Source of the DNA: Piper betle
Lineage: Eukaryota > Streptophyta > Magnoliopsida > Piperales > Piperaceae
Length of the DNA: 64,000 bases
Assembly (NCBI GenBank): GCA_033002965.1
Contig: JAURVB010002694.1
Span: 1-64,000 of the forward strand
Reading direction: 5' to 3'
Shown here: positions 43,021 through 55,400 of the stretch, one piece after another
Position numbering within the stretch: the first letter of the stretch is position 1
Layout of the letters: the number at the start of each line of letters is the position of its first letter
Notes under the pieces: generated by a model
Told to the model about the DNA's origin: nothing
Database searches by the model: none
The model's input: only the letters and a program-made list of their open reading frames with translations
Translations under genes and position numbers: made by a program

Positions 43021-45730
43021 GAAATGGAGAGGTGGGCAGCTCCTGTCTTTGAAGGAGACTTTTACTTCTCCTTCTCATCATATTTATTATTATTTCTTTC
43101 ATTTAATTCAATTGAATACCTTTGAACCTTCCATGCAATATGTGTCATATCCATTCAAAAAAGAGAGCTTTTTTCATATTAAAATAAGTTTTTTATATTG
43201 CTCCAATAAAAAGAAAACTTTTTAAAAAAATTATAAAAACTATCAGACCCTTTGTTCACAATTATTAAGCACAAAATAAACACATAGCTAGTTCCAAAGT
43301 TATAATATGATATGTTATTCAAGGGTAGACACAGGGAAAGGGAGGAAGCAAAAGAAGGTAGGGGGATTTGTATTTATTATATTTATTTTATTTTATTTTA
43401 TTTTATTTTATTTTTGTTTTATTTTATATTGATTGATGATGAGCAGGTGAATGCATCAACTGCAGCTATCTAGCCAATATGAACTGTAATGTAATGTTCT
43501 ATGTGTCAATTATTTCCACTACTAATGTTAAATCTTCCACAGCTCCTAATTAGGAGCAGGAGTATGAACTTGTTATTTCATAAATAACCCTCCATTGAGG
43601 GAGTAGATTGTGTAGTATATATTTTGAAAAATCATTTAGGATCGATTTAATTGTGCCTTTAAATGTACCCAAAATATTTTAAGATTAATAAATTATTTTT
43701 ATGAATTGATATAAGTATTTTAATTATAAAATTAGAAATAACCTACCCACAAAGTTTGAAACAATAGGGTTTAAAATTTTTCTAAGTTTGACTTGACTTT
43801 TGCATTAGGTTTAATATAAAAATCCCGATTTTTACACTACGAGTTCAAAATTCCGAGATTTAAATTATTATTATTATTATTTATCATTAAGAATAAACAA
43901 AACTATAAATTAGACAATAAATTAATGTTGATACCTGAATTTAGGAGATGAAAACGATGTTAGTCTTAAATTATCATGCAAGCATTTAATTTAAAATAAT
44001 AAATAAATTTTTTATATTTTATTTATCATATTACTACCATTTTTTTAAGAAAATATTAGCACCGATTTATGAAGGGAGAAAGAGAGAATTATTTTAGAAG
44101 GAGAATTGATGAGGGAAAGGGGAAAGGTGTCGGCTCTTTCTTCTTGGAATGTGGACTCGGACACAATCTCTTTCCACCTACAAACATCGCCAGCTGGCTG
44201 TCATTAAAGTTTTGGCTGCTCTTGTTTTTTAATTAATTGAATTGATTATTATACATTAAATCATTTTCTTGAACATGCTTGTCAACTTGGAGAGCCCTAG
44301 CTAGAGCTACATAATTAAATTGACTGAATTAAATTCCATTCAGATTAAGGTTGGAGTTAAAGTTGTTTTAAGGTAGTAAATTTTATTTTAAAATCAGAAC
44401 CGATCAGCTTGATTATTAAGTTTGGCAAAACCCGATTAAATAATTAGGTAAAATTCGTAAAATCTATCACCAGATTATTGAACAAAAGCGAGCCGACATA
44501 TGTTTGTATGATTTAATTCAATGTTAACTTTTGTTTAGTTTTGATTGCATTAAGAATGTTATAATTAAATTGTATTCCGATAATTCGGTTTAGTCGGTCC
44601 AAAATGTGCAATTAGGGTCTTGTTTTGTCAACGGTGGCCACTAAGGACTGGCGGGTTTACTGTTTTGGTCCTCTGCATGAGTCCTTGAATGGCGGCCACA
44701 CAGCGGGTCTCTACCAACGTTGGAATTTTTTAGTGGTCAATGTTTTTATCTTGTAAACGAATATAAACTCAAAAACAATTATTTATTTTTTTCGTAAGCA
44801 AGGCTTGTGGAATCGATAGAATTGTTGGGTCGGCTTGCAAAAAAGAATAATTTTATCTGTTATATGCAACCTTCCCTTACATTTTAAGTTGTGTAACCAA
44901 TAAGTATTGATTGGAGGCTCGTTCTTGTCCCCTATTTTCTATCAACGTCAAACTAATTACAATAAGTTAATTTTTAATTAGTTTGATTTGGATGGCTCAA
45001 TTAATAAAATTAAAATGGCGGGCCGTATCATTGTACCAGTTAAGATGTGATACACATGCTCTACCTACCCAACTGGTATCTTGTGGTCGTATGACTGTTA
45101 ACTCATCAGCAGCCCTGGAAAAATATGGTACATTAGGAAGCTACATTCATGTAATTAAAATAAATTACCTTGAGAAAAAAACTAAATTATTATTAGTAAT
45201 TTTTTAGTGGTTCAAATTATAAATATAGAGGTAATAACATTGTGATTTTACTAAAACAAGTTAAGATATCATTCCTCGCACTGCAAAATAAACTCCAATT
45301 TTGTAAATAGATCATAATAACATGGTATCTCAAAATATATTTTTTTGAATTTTAAGGATAAGCTTTAATAGAATGAGAAAATAGACTGTGTATTTTAATT
45401 GGTTAAATCTCCAGCTTTTTATTAAAGCACAAACTAGGCTTTTCTTTTATTAAAACAATTTGATAAGTAATCAGTTAAATGGTTTACAGAGAACAACAAT
45501 TTTTACTAACCTAGTTAGTTTTTTTGAGTGCATTCATTCAAGAATTGTTGTGTTATGTGTGTGTACATTTAGAAATTAAAAGAAAAAGAAAATTCATAGC
45601 CCGTCACACGTGTCGATGCCCCGTCGTCAATGCCAATTAGTTAAAAAACATCTGTAAGGTTTCACTAATCTGCTAATTAAAACAGAGATAGGGCACATTA
45701 GTGCTCACAAATGTTAAAAGGAAAAGAAAC
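43021..45730. other. Intergenic region between the ANTH gene and NAA35
   Basis: Includes the probable promoter of the ANTH gene just above 43020 and a (TTTTA)n run at about 43382-43425. The remainder is AT-rich with no supported exon. A G-box core CACGTG lies near 45607. Confidence 0.5.
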
Positions 45731-45734
45731 AAGT

Positions 45735-45881
45735 TTAGAACCAATTAACACCATCTTTTGCTTTCTCAACATCTTTCCACAAAAGCATGTTTCGAATTTC
45801 ATGGGCTCCAATGCTTGCCAGAGCATGATTGTACAACAGAGGATGACCCTTCACCACTTCCATGTTGATATAAAGTAGGCA
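45735..45881 (-). pseudogene. Orphan terminal exon-like fragment of unknown gene
   Basis: On the minus strand, after an acceptor-like TTGGCAAATCAG, an open stretch reads CLLYINMEVVKGHPLLYNHA, then LASIGAHEIRNMLLWKDVEK, and stops after GVNWF at 45735. The amino-acid composition looks like real coding sequence and it is exon-sized, but I do not recognise the family and found no partner exons nearby. It lies 540 bp past the stop of NAA35 on the same strand. It could be an alternative last exon of that gene, the tail of a deleted gene or a captured fragment. Confidence 0.35.
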
Positions 45882-46418
45882 CTGATTTGCCAAGAAACAA
45901 TAAAGTTCTCAACTTTTTTTCAAAAAGAACAAACCATAAGCATTCACTGATTTGCTCAATCGAAATGCACCCACAGCACTACAGCACGTTTTGTGTAAAG
46001 ATCAGTGGCTTATCCAGTTGGCCAAAGAAGGTTTGGAGGTCTGTTCTTCATTGCTATGCACTTTTATCTTACTTGGTGTAGTGGGAAGAAAAATACTCTC
46101 CAACACTTTGCTGCAATTGATACTTCTCATTGAGCACCGCTAGCAAGGTTGCATGCATAAACAGTTGCTATTGACATCATACACAAATAGCATATTTGAT
46201 CATATCGAAAAACAAATCATTGCACAATTAAATGAGAACAAAATCAGAATCATCCTCGACAGAATGGGATATTGGAATCAAACCAGCTTTTTTTTTAGAC
46301 TCAGTGAATTTTTCTGTGTACATAGTATGTACAATCCTTAAGACATCATGATGAGAGAATGCTATGTAAGTAAACAATTTCATCAAATCAATAAGCTGTA
46401 AAAAAGCAAAAGAAATGT

Positions 46419-49400
46419 TCATGATCTTCTAACAACGGCAACCGCAAACCACGGGTGGTGCGTCAATTCAAATGAAACGTTAAGAGATGGATCATTGGTC
46501 CCTGCCAGGCAAATAACATTCATGGCTATTCGGTTGTGCTCGGCAACTTGTTCAATCTTAAGAAGCTCAGCTAGTTTGTCAGGATCATTATCACCACTCA
46601 GGGCTGTTCCTCAGCTCCTTGCAAATTCTTAAAACGTCACTGAAATTATTGTATCTAACTAGAATCTGAAACAGAAAACCTCAGCATCATTTCCCAGTAC
46701 TTAACAAAGCCAATAACATGGCAGACAGAAGAAAGAACCTCACATTGAAATCAGATCGAGATGTTGATTGTTCAAATGATGAGTAAGATACATAGTCTGG
46801 AACATGGGCTTTTTGGAGCAGCTCAAAGTGCTGATTAAACCTCTGTTACTCGTAAGAATAAATACAGATGTCAAAAGGATCTTAAGGTCTCTACTTGACC
46901 ATGCAATGACAGTACATTCAGGAATTTACCTCCTCCTCAGTATTAAAAATGTTAGGGTTTTGGAGAAATTTCCTGTTACCAAGTACAGCGAGCATCTGCA
47001 AACAAAATGTTGGCGAAACAAAAATGCTAAACATAACACTGACGAAATAGATTTGAAGTTTATCAAAAGATAAAAACATAATGCTATTCACCATTGCAAG
47101 TCCTTCTGAAAGGCAAACATAACACTGACGAAACAAAATTGTTGGCGAAAGCTGGGTCATGTCACCAATAAATTCCTTTGAAAATTCCTTTTTCTTCTTT
47201 CCTTTTCTCCTCACTGGCATCGTTTAAACACCAGATAGTCAAGAATGAGCAGCATTGACCATAATCTTACTTTAGGTTTTGACTACTTACAAGTGTTGAC
47301 ATTAGTGGCTAACCTTAGCCTTGTCTTATCTAACAGTTTCATCAGAACAATGTACAAATACCAGTACACCATGCCATATTCTAGGGGGAATACAGGTCCA
47401 GTTCAAAGCCCAGCATGAGAAAGCGAGCAGCAATCCAGTAGGTTTGCTCCTCCGTCCATATAAGAAGAAGATTTGTTATGGTTGATATATTCTGCAATAA
47501 ATGGCTGTTAATGCAAGAGTTGAATTCTATGACAGGTCTCTGCAGAGATTGTGAATGTCTTTTTAAGCAATCAAAGCTTATGGAAATAAAAGAAATAAAA
47601 TGGTTTTTCGAATATAATCAATACAGCCAATGTTGGAATGATGCACTTCAGGTTATTATTCAGATGGATAAAGCAGTATCTTGATGCCTAACAAAGCAGG
47701 TTCGCATTTTTTAAGTTGTCAACTTATTAAATGAAAGTTTGTGCAGCTGCCAATTATTGGAGAAATTCAAGTGAGGATTTAATTACATCCGATAACTACC
47801 AACAATCAAGATTAAGAGACAAAACCAATGTAGTTTTTCCTAATATTTATCTCACTTGGTTCAAATTCTAATACATTTGCACAAAGAACCCATAAATAGT
47901 CACCTGTCCCTGAATCAAAATAATCAGTATGGATTTGCATATAAATTATTGATTTGACAAGTCAAGCAGAGGCAATTAGATTAGCGCCCTAAAATAGATG
48001 GTAATATGAGGTATGGGCTGCAGTTATTTGCAGAAGCGACAGAAAAGAAGAATCTTCTAACCACTGATGCCCTTAGTTGAAATTGGAGAAATCAGGCATC
48101 GATCGACACCTCCTATGGGTCTTCTAATCTTCAATGCTTGAAGAAGAAGAAGATAAGAACAAGAGATAACTAAAAAAATCTCCATATCTGAAAACTGAAA
48201 ATTGAATTAAAAGTTATACAACAGGACACCTTATATATACAAAAACCTTCCTACTAATACTAGGAATTCATCTCCAACAAAAACATGAAACTAATATAAG
48301 ATTCCTCCTGAAATAAGAAACTAAATCAGGAAATAAACTTTTACTAAAACTAAAATAACAAACAATTATTGACTAAGACTTGAGTTAGTCAATTACAACT
48401 CTCCTAGATGAATCGATTGTGTGTCCTTCCTCTTATAAACTCAATCAAATTTAGGATGATCCATCTTCTTGTGAAACAAGTCTTCTACCTGTTTTAGATT
48501 ATCTAATTGGTTGTGAGAAGAGTCTAGGCTAGGGATGACTTCATCAATCCCCCCATCTGAAAAAGAACTTACCCTCATGTTCTCAGCGTCATACTCTCCA
48601 TAATATGGTTGTAAATGAGCCAAATTAAATGTATTATGAATATTCCATCCATTGGGAAGTTGAACTCTATAAGCATTGTAAAACCCGGCCCGTGGGCCCA
48701 GTTGTTTATGCTCGATTGTGTAATTGGCTCAATCCGGGTAGCACACAGTCGGTGTAGGTCCGGTCCAATGCTAATGGGATCTTTAGTGTGGTATTGTGGG
48801 CTTGGGCATCGGGCATGTCCACTATTGAGTTAGTCCCGATTAGCCCCAATTGCCAAGTCAGTGCCCGTATTGTTTCAGTTGTTTAATTTAGCTTAGGGCT
48901 ACGTGTCGCGTTAGAGTTGTGTCACATGCATTTCGGCGTATCTCCTATCCTTAGCTGTGCCTTAGACACCTCCTAATCTAGCCCCTTTACTTTCCCATCC
49001 TTTCCTCCACCTTTCCCCATCTTTTCTCCCGTTTCCTGGCGTTTTGGCCTGATTCTCTGAGCCCAACATCATCAATGTGCCTAGCGCTGGGTCTTAGAGC
49101 CGCGACGCTGTACACGCCGGCAGTGTTCTGCACGTGTCCCGCGCTGCAGCACTATGTCGCGGGGCAGGGTTGAAAAACCCCTACCCTTCTCTTCTTCCTA
49201 CTCTTCTCTTCTCTTCTCTTCTCCCCCTCTCCTCCCCCTTGCCGCCATCACCGTGCAGCCCTCGCATCGCCCACCTTACCTCCCTCTCCTTCCCCTCATC
49301 CTTTTCCTCTCCCCCGTCGAGCTACACCACTCCTCTCCCTGTTTCTTTTCATTTTGGGCATGTTTAATGTTGTTTGCATGTTGAACTCGCTCATTAGGCA

Positions 49401-52400
49401 TGTAGAATATTAGATCATCATCATATCATGGAGATCTACCCTTTTTCTCGTTGATTTTGCGATAAAAATGTGAATTTTATTATTTTGTGTTATTTTGCTA
49501 ATAAATATAATAAAATATTCGTGTCGGCCTAAAATCGTGAAATCTAACTAACCTACCTAATAATGGTTGAAACAACAAAATATTGAATCTTAGTAATTTT
49601 TAGACCGCATCTAAGCTACCTTGTTTCGCATACCAAATTAATAAATTAATTAAATAATTAAAATAATAACAATTGCACCCTTGTTTGATTACAAAATTAA
49701 TTTTGGAGTGAAATCTTAAGTTAAATAATAATTAACTTAATTATCCTAATTATTTGAACATTAACAAATGATTTAATAACATAATAAATAATTACAAGTA
49801 CGAGCATGGGTTTACTCAATATCTCAAACGGCTCCATTAGAGTTTGTCAGACCCTTATAACTCAATGTTTTTCAAATTATGCTACTCTGAAGTTGGTATG
49901 ACAAAACTATCATCAAGGTTAAATCTAAATAAGTTAACCGACAATTTAAGTTACCTTTCATAATTTTATCAAGATCTCATCCTCGATTAGCATGTCAAAC
50001 ACCTCATGTTAATTGCGCTTGAGTTCTCTAGACAATTCAATATCTCAAATTAGAGTTTAAGTGAGCAGATTGATTCCCACAATGTGTTTCCTAAAATACC
50101 AAATATTCGTTACAACATCGTTATTCGGTTTATTAGAATCTCGTGCAATTTTTGACACATTCAGCATGTGATTGTGGTTTTAATGTGATGTGTGATGTGT
50201 TTAATTTTCTACCTCGCATGTCATACCATTTGTCTCGTTTAGGATTGTTTGCATATCATCGCACACATGAATCATACACAATTTGAGTAGTGGTCAACAT
50301 TGTTAGGCCGTGCAAAGTCAAGTTTGTTGCAGTAGGATGTCGAACTATTCTCAGGCCTATTAAGACTTCTCAAATTGGCTCACGTATTTTGTTTTCACAC
50401 AGTAGGACGCATTTTCATATATTTATGTAGGTGTTGTCGTGATGTTAGTCGGCTTGGATGCTCAGAGCAACGAGGGGACTTGGAGGATGCCGGATTGGGC
50501 TACTTGTGTGTGTGTTGTGTTTTGATTTTTATTTGTGTCTCTCTCCCTCTTGTTTGAGGTGTTATTGGCTGCAATGTGTATGTGAATTGTGGGGCCTTGG
50601 ACTATTTTTTGAAATGCAAGCTAGATTTCGATAGTCTCGTTTTGTTTATTGCTAAATGTATCTTTCTATTTTGCAGACGGAATACTCTAGGACATGCAGG
50701 TTCAACCTATTTCGTGTAAGAATTCTCCAAGCACTAGAGTCCTGCAACTGAAGGTTAATTAAATTCTAGGTACACTAAATCATGTTTGTTTTGCAGAGCC
50801 AGAGCCAAAAACGAGTTGGAGGAATTTTTGGGCTTTGTTATATAAGTTGAAAGGCCCATGTGAAGACAGGGCAAGTCAACAACCTAAAAAATGTGAAAAT
50901 GTAATGTAAATGATCTATTTTGTGATGTGAATGAGGTGGAACACCTCAAAAATATTTTTGCATGTGAAATGTGGAATTTTGGAATGGTCTGCGTGCGATT
51001 TTATTATTTGTGAATATTTGTAAGTATTGAAATTTATTCAATGTCCTAATTATAAGGGAGATTCTGCCGAATTTTCTACAGAAATCTTAGTTTTTTTGTA
51101 ACTTAAACACATTTAGAATGTCCTATTTGTGTGGGCCCAATCATGGGTGTCGTATGCATTTATGTGTTTTTGATTACGCATTAGATTCTCTAAGGTTTTC
51201 GTCTTCCAACGCCTTGAGGGGTCTAAGTCAATCTGGATCAGTTTTGTATTTTAATGAGTTATAAATTATAGCATCACAAAGTTTATCATTTCAATTCGGT
51301 TCATATGCAGGCTAAGTCAGGGTATTACAAGCATTGTTCTTAAAACTTCCAATAAGGACGAATCTTTTTAGGCACGAACTTGTGATAAGTTCCTCATGGG
51401 TATCTATCCTTAGACAAATAAACCCAAACAAGATCACCAATTTGATAATTAACATCTCTTTTATGATGATCTGCATACTCCTTGAACTTATCATAAGAAG
51501 CCCATAAATTTGCACAAGCAAGAACTTGAATCTCCTTAAGATGTCATTTCACTCATTAGCTTTCTTCAACTCTTTACCACCGGATGGAAGAGGAATTAAA
51601 TCCAAGTGACCTTAAGGATTTTTGCCCATGTAAATCTCATATGGCAAAAATCCCATACTCTTATTCTTAGTGCAATTATATTCAAACTCAATCTTATGAA
51701 GTACTAAATCCCATTCCCAATTACCAAAAGAATGAACTTGAGTCCTCAACATGTTACCCAAAGTGTGAATAACAACCAATTTGACCATATGTTTGTGGGT
51801 GATATTAAATTTGAATGAAATACCCATCATTCTCCACAAAGTTTTCCAGAAAGAACTCATAAATCTTGTATCACGATCCGAAACAAATGTCTTTGGAAGG
51901 CCATGATATCGTACCACATTCACATAGAATAAATCCGCAACCTTGGTAGCATTATAAGTCATTCGACATGCAATAAAATGAGCCATCTTGGAGAATCAAT
52001 CCACTACGACAAATATAGCATCATATCCTCACATAGTACATGGTAAATCCATCACAAAGTCCACAAAAATATCCATTAGGAATAGGCAAATGAGTGTACA
52101 AACCGGCATTAGTAGTACCTTTTCCCGTTTGGCATACATGGCAACGCTTCACATAAAGAGTAGCATCACGATCAATACAAGGCTAAAAGAACCTCTTACG
52201 AAGAGAAGATAAAGTCTTGTCACGTCCAAAATGACCACAATTGTGCACTGCATATCCTAGGAAGATGACCTTGGACACAACGAAGAAACACTTAGATTGG
52301 TTAACATATGACTACACATAGTGCAAAGTAGTGAAAACAGCTCGTAAATGCTCGAAGTGGGACGCAGGATCCTGACTATATACAAGAATGTCATCGAAAT

Positions 52401-55400
52401 AAACGACAAACTTGCCAATACAGGGTCATAACATCTCATTCATAACTCACATGAATGTACTAGGAGCATTGGAAGGACCAAAAAGCCACTCATATAAGCC
52501 TTCACGAGTCTTGAACATAGGCTTCCACTCATCTCCTAGTTTGATGAGGATCTAGTGATAACCACTCTTCGAAATTAGTAGACCCACTCAAATTACCAAG
52601 CACGTCATCTGAGCGTGGCATAGGGAAGCTAAAGTACATGTTTATCTCATTCACAGCACAAACATTCACGCACATAAGCCATGAACCATCTTTCTTTGAA
52701 ATAAACAAGGCTGGAACGACACAAGGGCTTCTGCTTTCGTGCATATAACCACGGTCAAGCTTCACATTTATTCAGAGTCATCCAATAATGTGGCCAATTA
52801 AGAATAGCGGCATCTGGAAAAAGATTAATCTGGTGTTGGATGTCGCACATAGGAAGAAGATTGAGGGGTAACTCCTCAACAAGAACATCACCAAACTCAT
52901 CCAAAAGTTGTCCAACGTTAGGAGGCAAGGAGTGGAAACCAAAGGCATCTCAAAGTAGCCGGCAAACACAAGGGCAAAACATACAACATCTTCTTAAGCT
53001 TTAGCTTCAAATTCACCCAAAGGAAGACAAATAAAAGTAGTATTCCAAAGATTCACTGAGCGTTGAGGCATGAAATGAACTCGTTTGTTGTTGTAGAGCA
53101 CTGTATAAACATTAGTGTGTCCATCCCCAAGTTACTTTGCAATCAAATTGCCAAAGATGACCAAGGAGAAGATGACATGCATCCATAGCATCATCACAAA
53201 AAGCAATAGCCTGATAACTACCCAAAATCCAAGGAACTTCACAAAAAGATTCACAAGGGCTACATGCCAACCTATATGGATGTGGATGATCAACAACCTC
53301 AAAATTCAAGGTAGACACCACCTTGTCAGAAACAAGGTTCTCACTTGCAGCTAGATCAATAATCAACTTGACGGACTTGCCTATGATAGAACGAGCAGTG
53401 AAGAAATAAGTATCTCAATCTTCCTCAGACTGTTTAAAAATGACGTCATCTCCAATCTTCCTCAGACTGTTTAGGAATAAGGAAAAGAGGTCGAGAAACA
53501 AAACAATAATCCTGGGAAAAACCTTCCGCATATTCATCATCAGGGGGCTCAACATACTCATCCTTCAGAGGAGGATTATCACTCCATTTGTCTCCAAGGC
53601 CATCATCGTCGTCCTGAGTCAATAACTGGGGTTGAGAAGGGTAATTTGTAGCAACATAGCCTGCCTTACGACAATTATAACAAAAAAGTCCCATATGAGG
53701 TCTCATAGAAGAGGGAGTAGCACGCGAATGTCAGCCAGTAGGCTATGACGTCCTAAAGCCACATGAAGGGGCTGGCCAAAAAGAGGAAGGGAATCGAACT
53801 TGCTACTAGATGTAGGTGCGACAGTGGATGTAAATGGGCCTGCAGGTATGGACTAATGTTGGGAAACTTGGCTATCACGCATAAGCTGGTCTTCAAAGAA
53901 TTCTGCGTTGGGAAGAATCTCAGCTACTGAAGATCTTGTCAAAAGTTCGTCATGTACCACACAACAAGCTGATCATCAGTTTTGACAAGCTCATTCCAAA
54001 AGATAAGGGTATGAAATTCATGAGTATACTCCTAAATTGACTTAGAACCTTTTCGAAAACGAACACAATCGAGAAAATAATTGTTGCTTGTACTTGTACG
54101 GAAGAAATTGTTTCTTCAACTCGTAGCAAAATCTTAACCAGGTAAGAAATGGTGGAGCTCCTAATTGTTCTTGTTAAGTGCAAAGGGAACGTCACCATGC
54201 GGCAACAACATCACGAAAACACGACACAACCACATTAACACACTCATCATCTGGGACACTGGAGCTTTTGTGAATATGCTTTGTAGCTTGCAACCAATCC
54301 AAAACAGCATTTGTTCCATAAATTCCTTTGAATTCTAGTAACTCAAACTTCAGTTGACTTTGCTATTATTAATGATCAAACGGAACCAAAACAGGAGGTG
54401 GGGGATCAACATAATGATGAGGAACAGATGGGTCATAACCCTTACTCTCTCTACATCTCAAATAATACTCTTAGCTTGAGGAGGAACGGCCAAAAGAAGA
54501 CGACTGCTGAAAGTTGCTGAAACTGACCAGTGAGAAGATCTACACAATTATTAGTAGCAGGCACTTGTTGAGTGAGTGCTTGTAATTGAGTAATCACATC
54601 GTCTAATGTAGAAGCATGGGAACTAGTCGAGTCGGAAGAACCAGGAGCCATAGTTGACGATCAGGGTGGCTCAATAGGCGCCTTTTTTTTAGCTGCCTTG
54701 GTCCAATCTGAATCAAAGGCAGAAAACGAGAGGAAAAAGGTGGTCGGGGCTGACGAAGGAAGAGAGGTGTGGGGCTAGATCAGGGGCGACAACACAAAGG
54801 TGGTGGTGGAGGGCAGGGTAGGGAAACGATGATGGGGCAAGTACGGTGACGGAGAGAAGGTGACGATGGCTGGCGAGGACGTTGGCAGGAGCAAGATCAA
54901 GGAAGGGCGATGGTGGAAAAAGGAAAAGGCATCACCTTTTCAACATGGCAGCCAACGATGGCTGGGACGTAAGTTTGATGGCGGCTACAGGTTGAAGAAA
55001 GTGGCGGGGAGACGGCAATCCAGAGGCCAAGCCAGCAGAAAGGCGTGGTGGTTGCCGATGGCGATGAGACAACTATCAGGAAATAAACTTCTACTAAAAC
55101 TAAAATAACAAAGAATTATTTACTTAAGACTTGAATTAATCAATTACGACTCTCCTAGAGGAATCGATCGTGTCCTTCCTCTTATAAACTCAATTAAATT
55201 TAGTTGATCTATCTTCTTGTGAAACAAGTCTTCTACCTCTTCTAGATTTATCTAATTGGACGTGGGAAGAGTCCATGTTAGGGATGACTTCATCAGATAT
55301 TATTCATAAGGGGCAGATAGGGGCTCATAACAAATGCTAATTTCGTAATTGCCATAGCAAAAACCAAGAATCACATTGCCAACAGATTCCAATTGCAGCA

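Larger units (their letters stand above)
48065..55295 (-). mobile_element. Decayed Ty3/gypsy LTR retrotransposon in an NAA35 intron
   Basis: Both LTRs are visible. The 3' LTR (left) is 48065-48546 and the 5' LTR (right) is a remnant at 55075-55295. LTR ends are TGATG...CATCA. A polypurine tract (GATGGGGGGAT on the minus strand, 48555-48547) adjoins the 3' LTR. Between the LTRs, the minus strand has gag, a zinc-knuckle remnant, protease, reverse transcriptase and integrase remnants in the gypsy order, all broken by stops. No matching 5-bp target duplication is seen (ACCAC at left, GATAT at right), and the primer-binding site is lost with the inner part of the 5' LTR. It lies in the same orientation as the host gene, inside one intron. 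It is itself interrupted by a solo LTR at 48677-51329. Confidence 0.92.
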
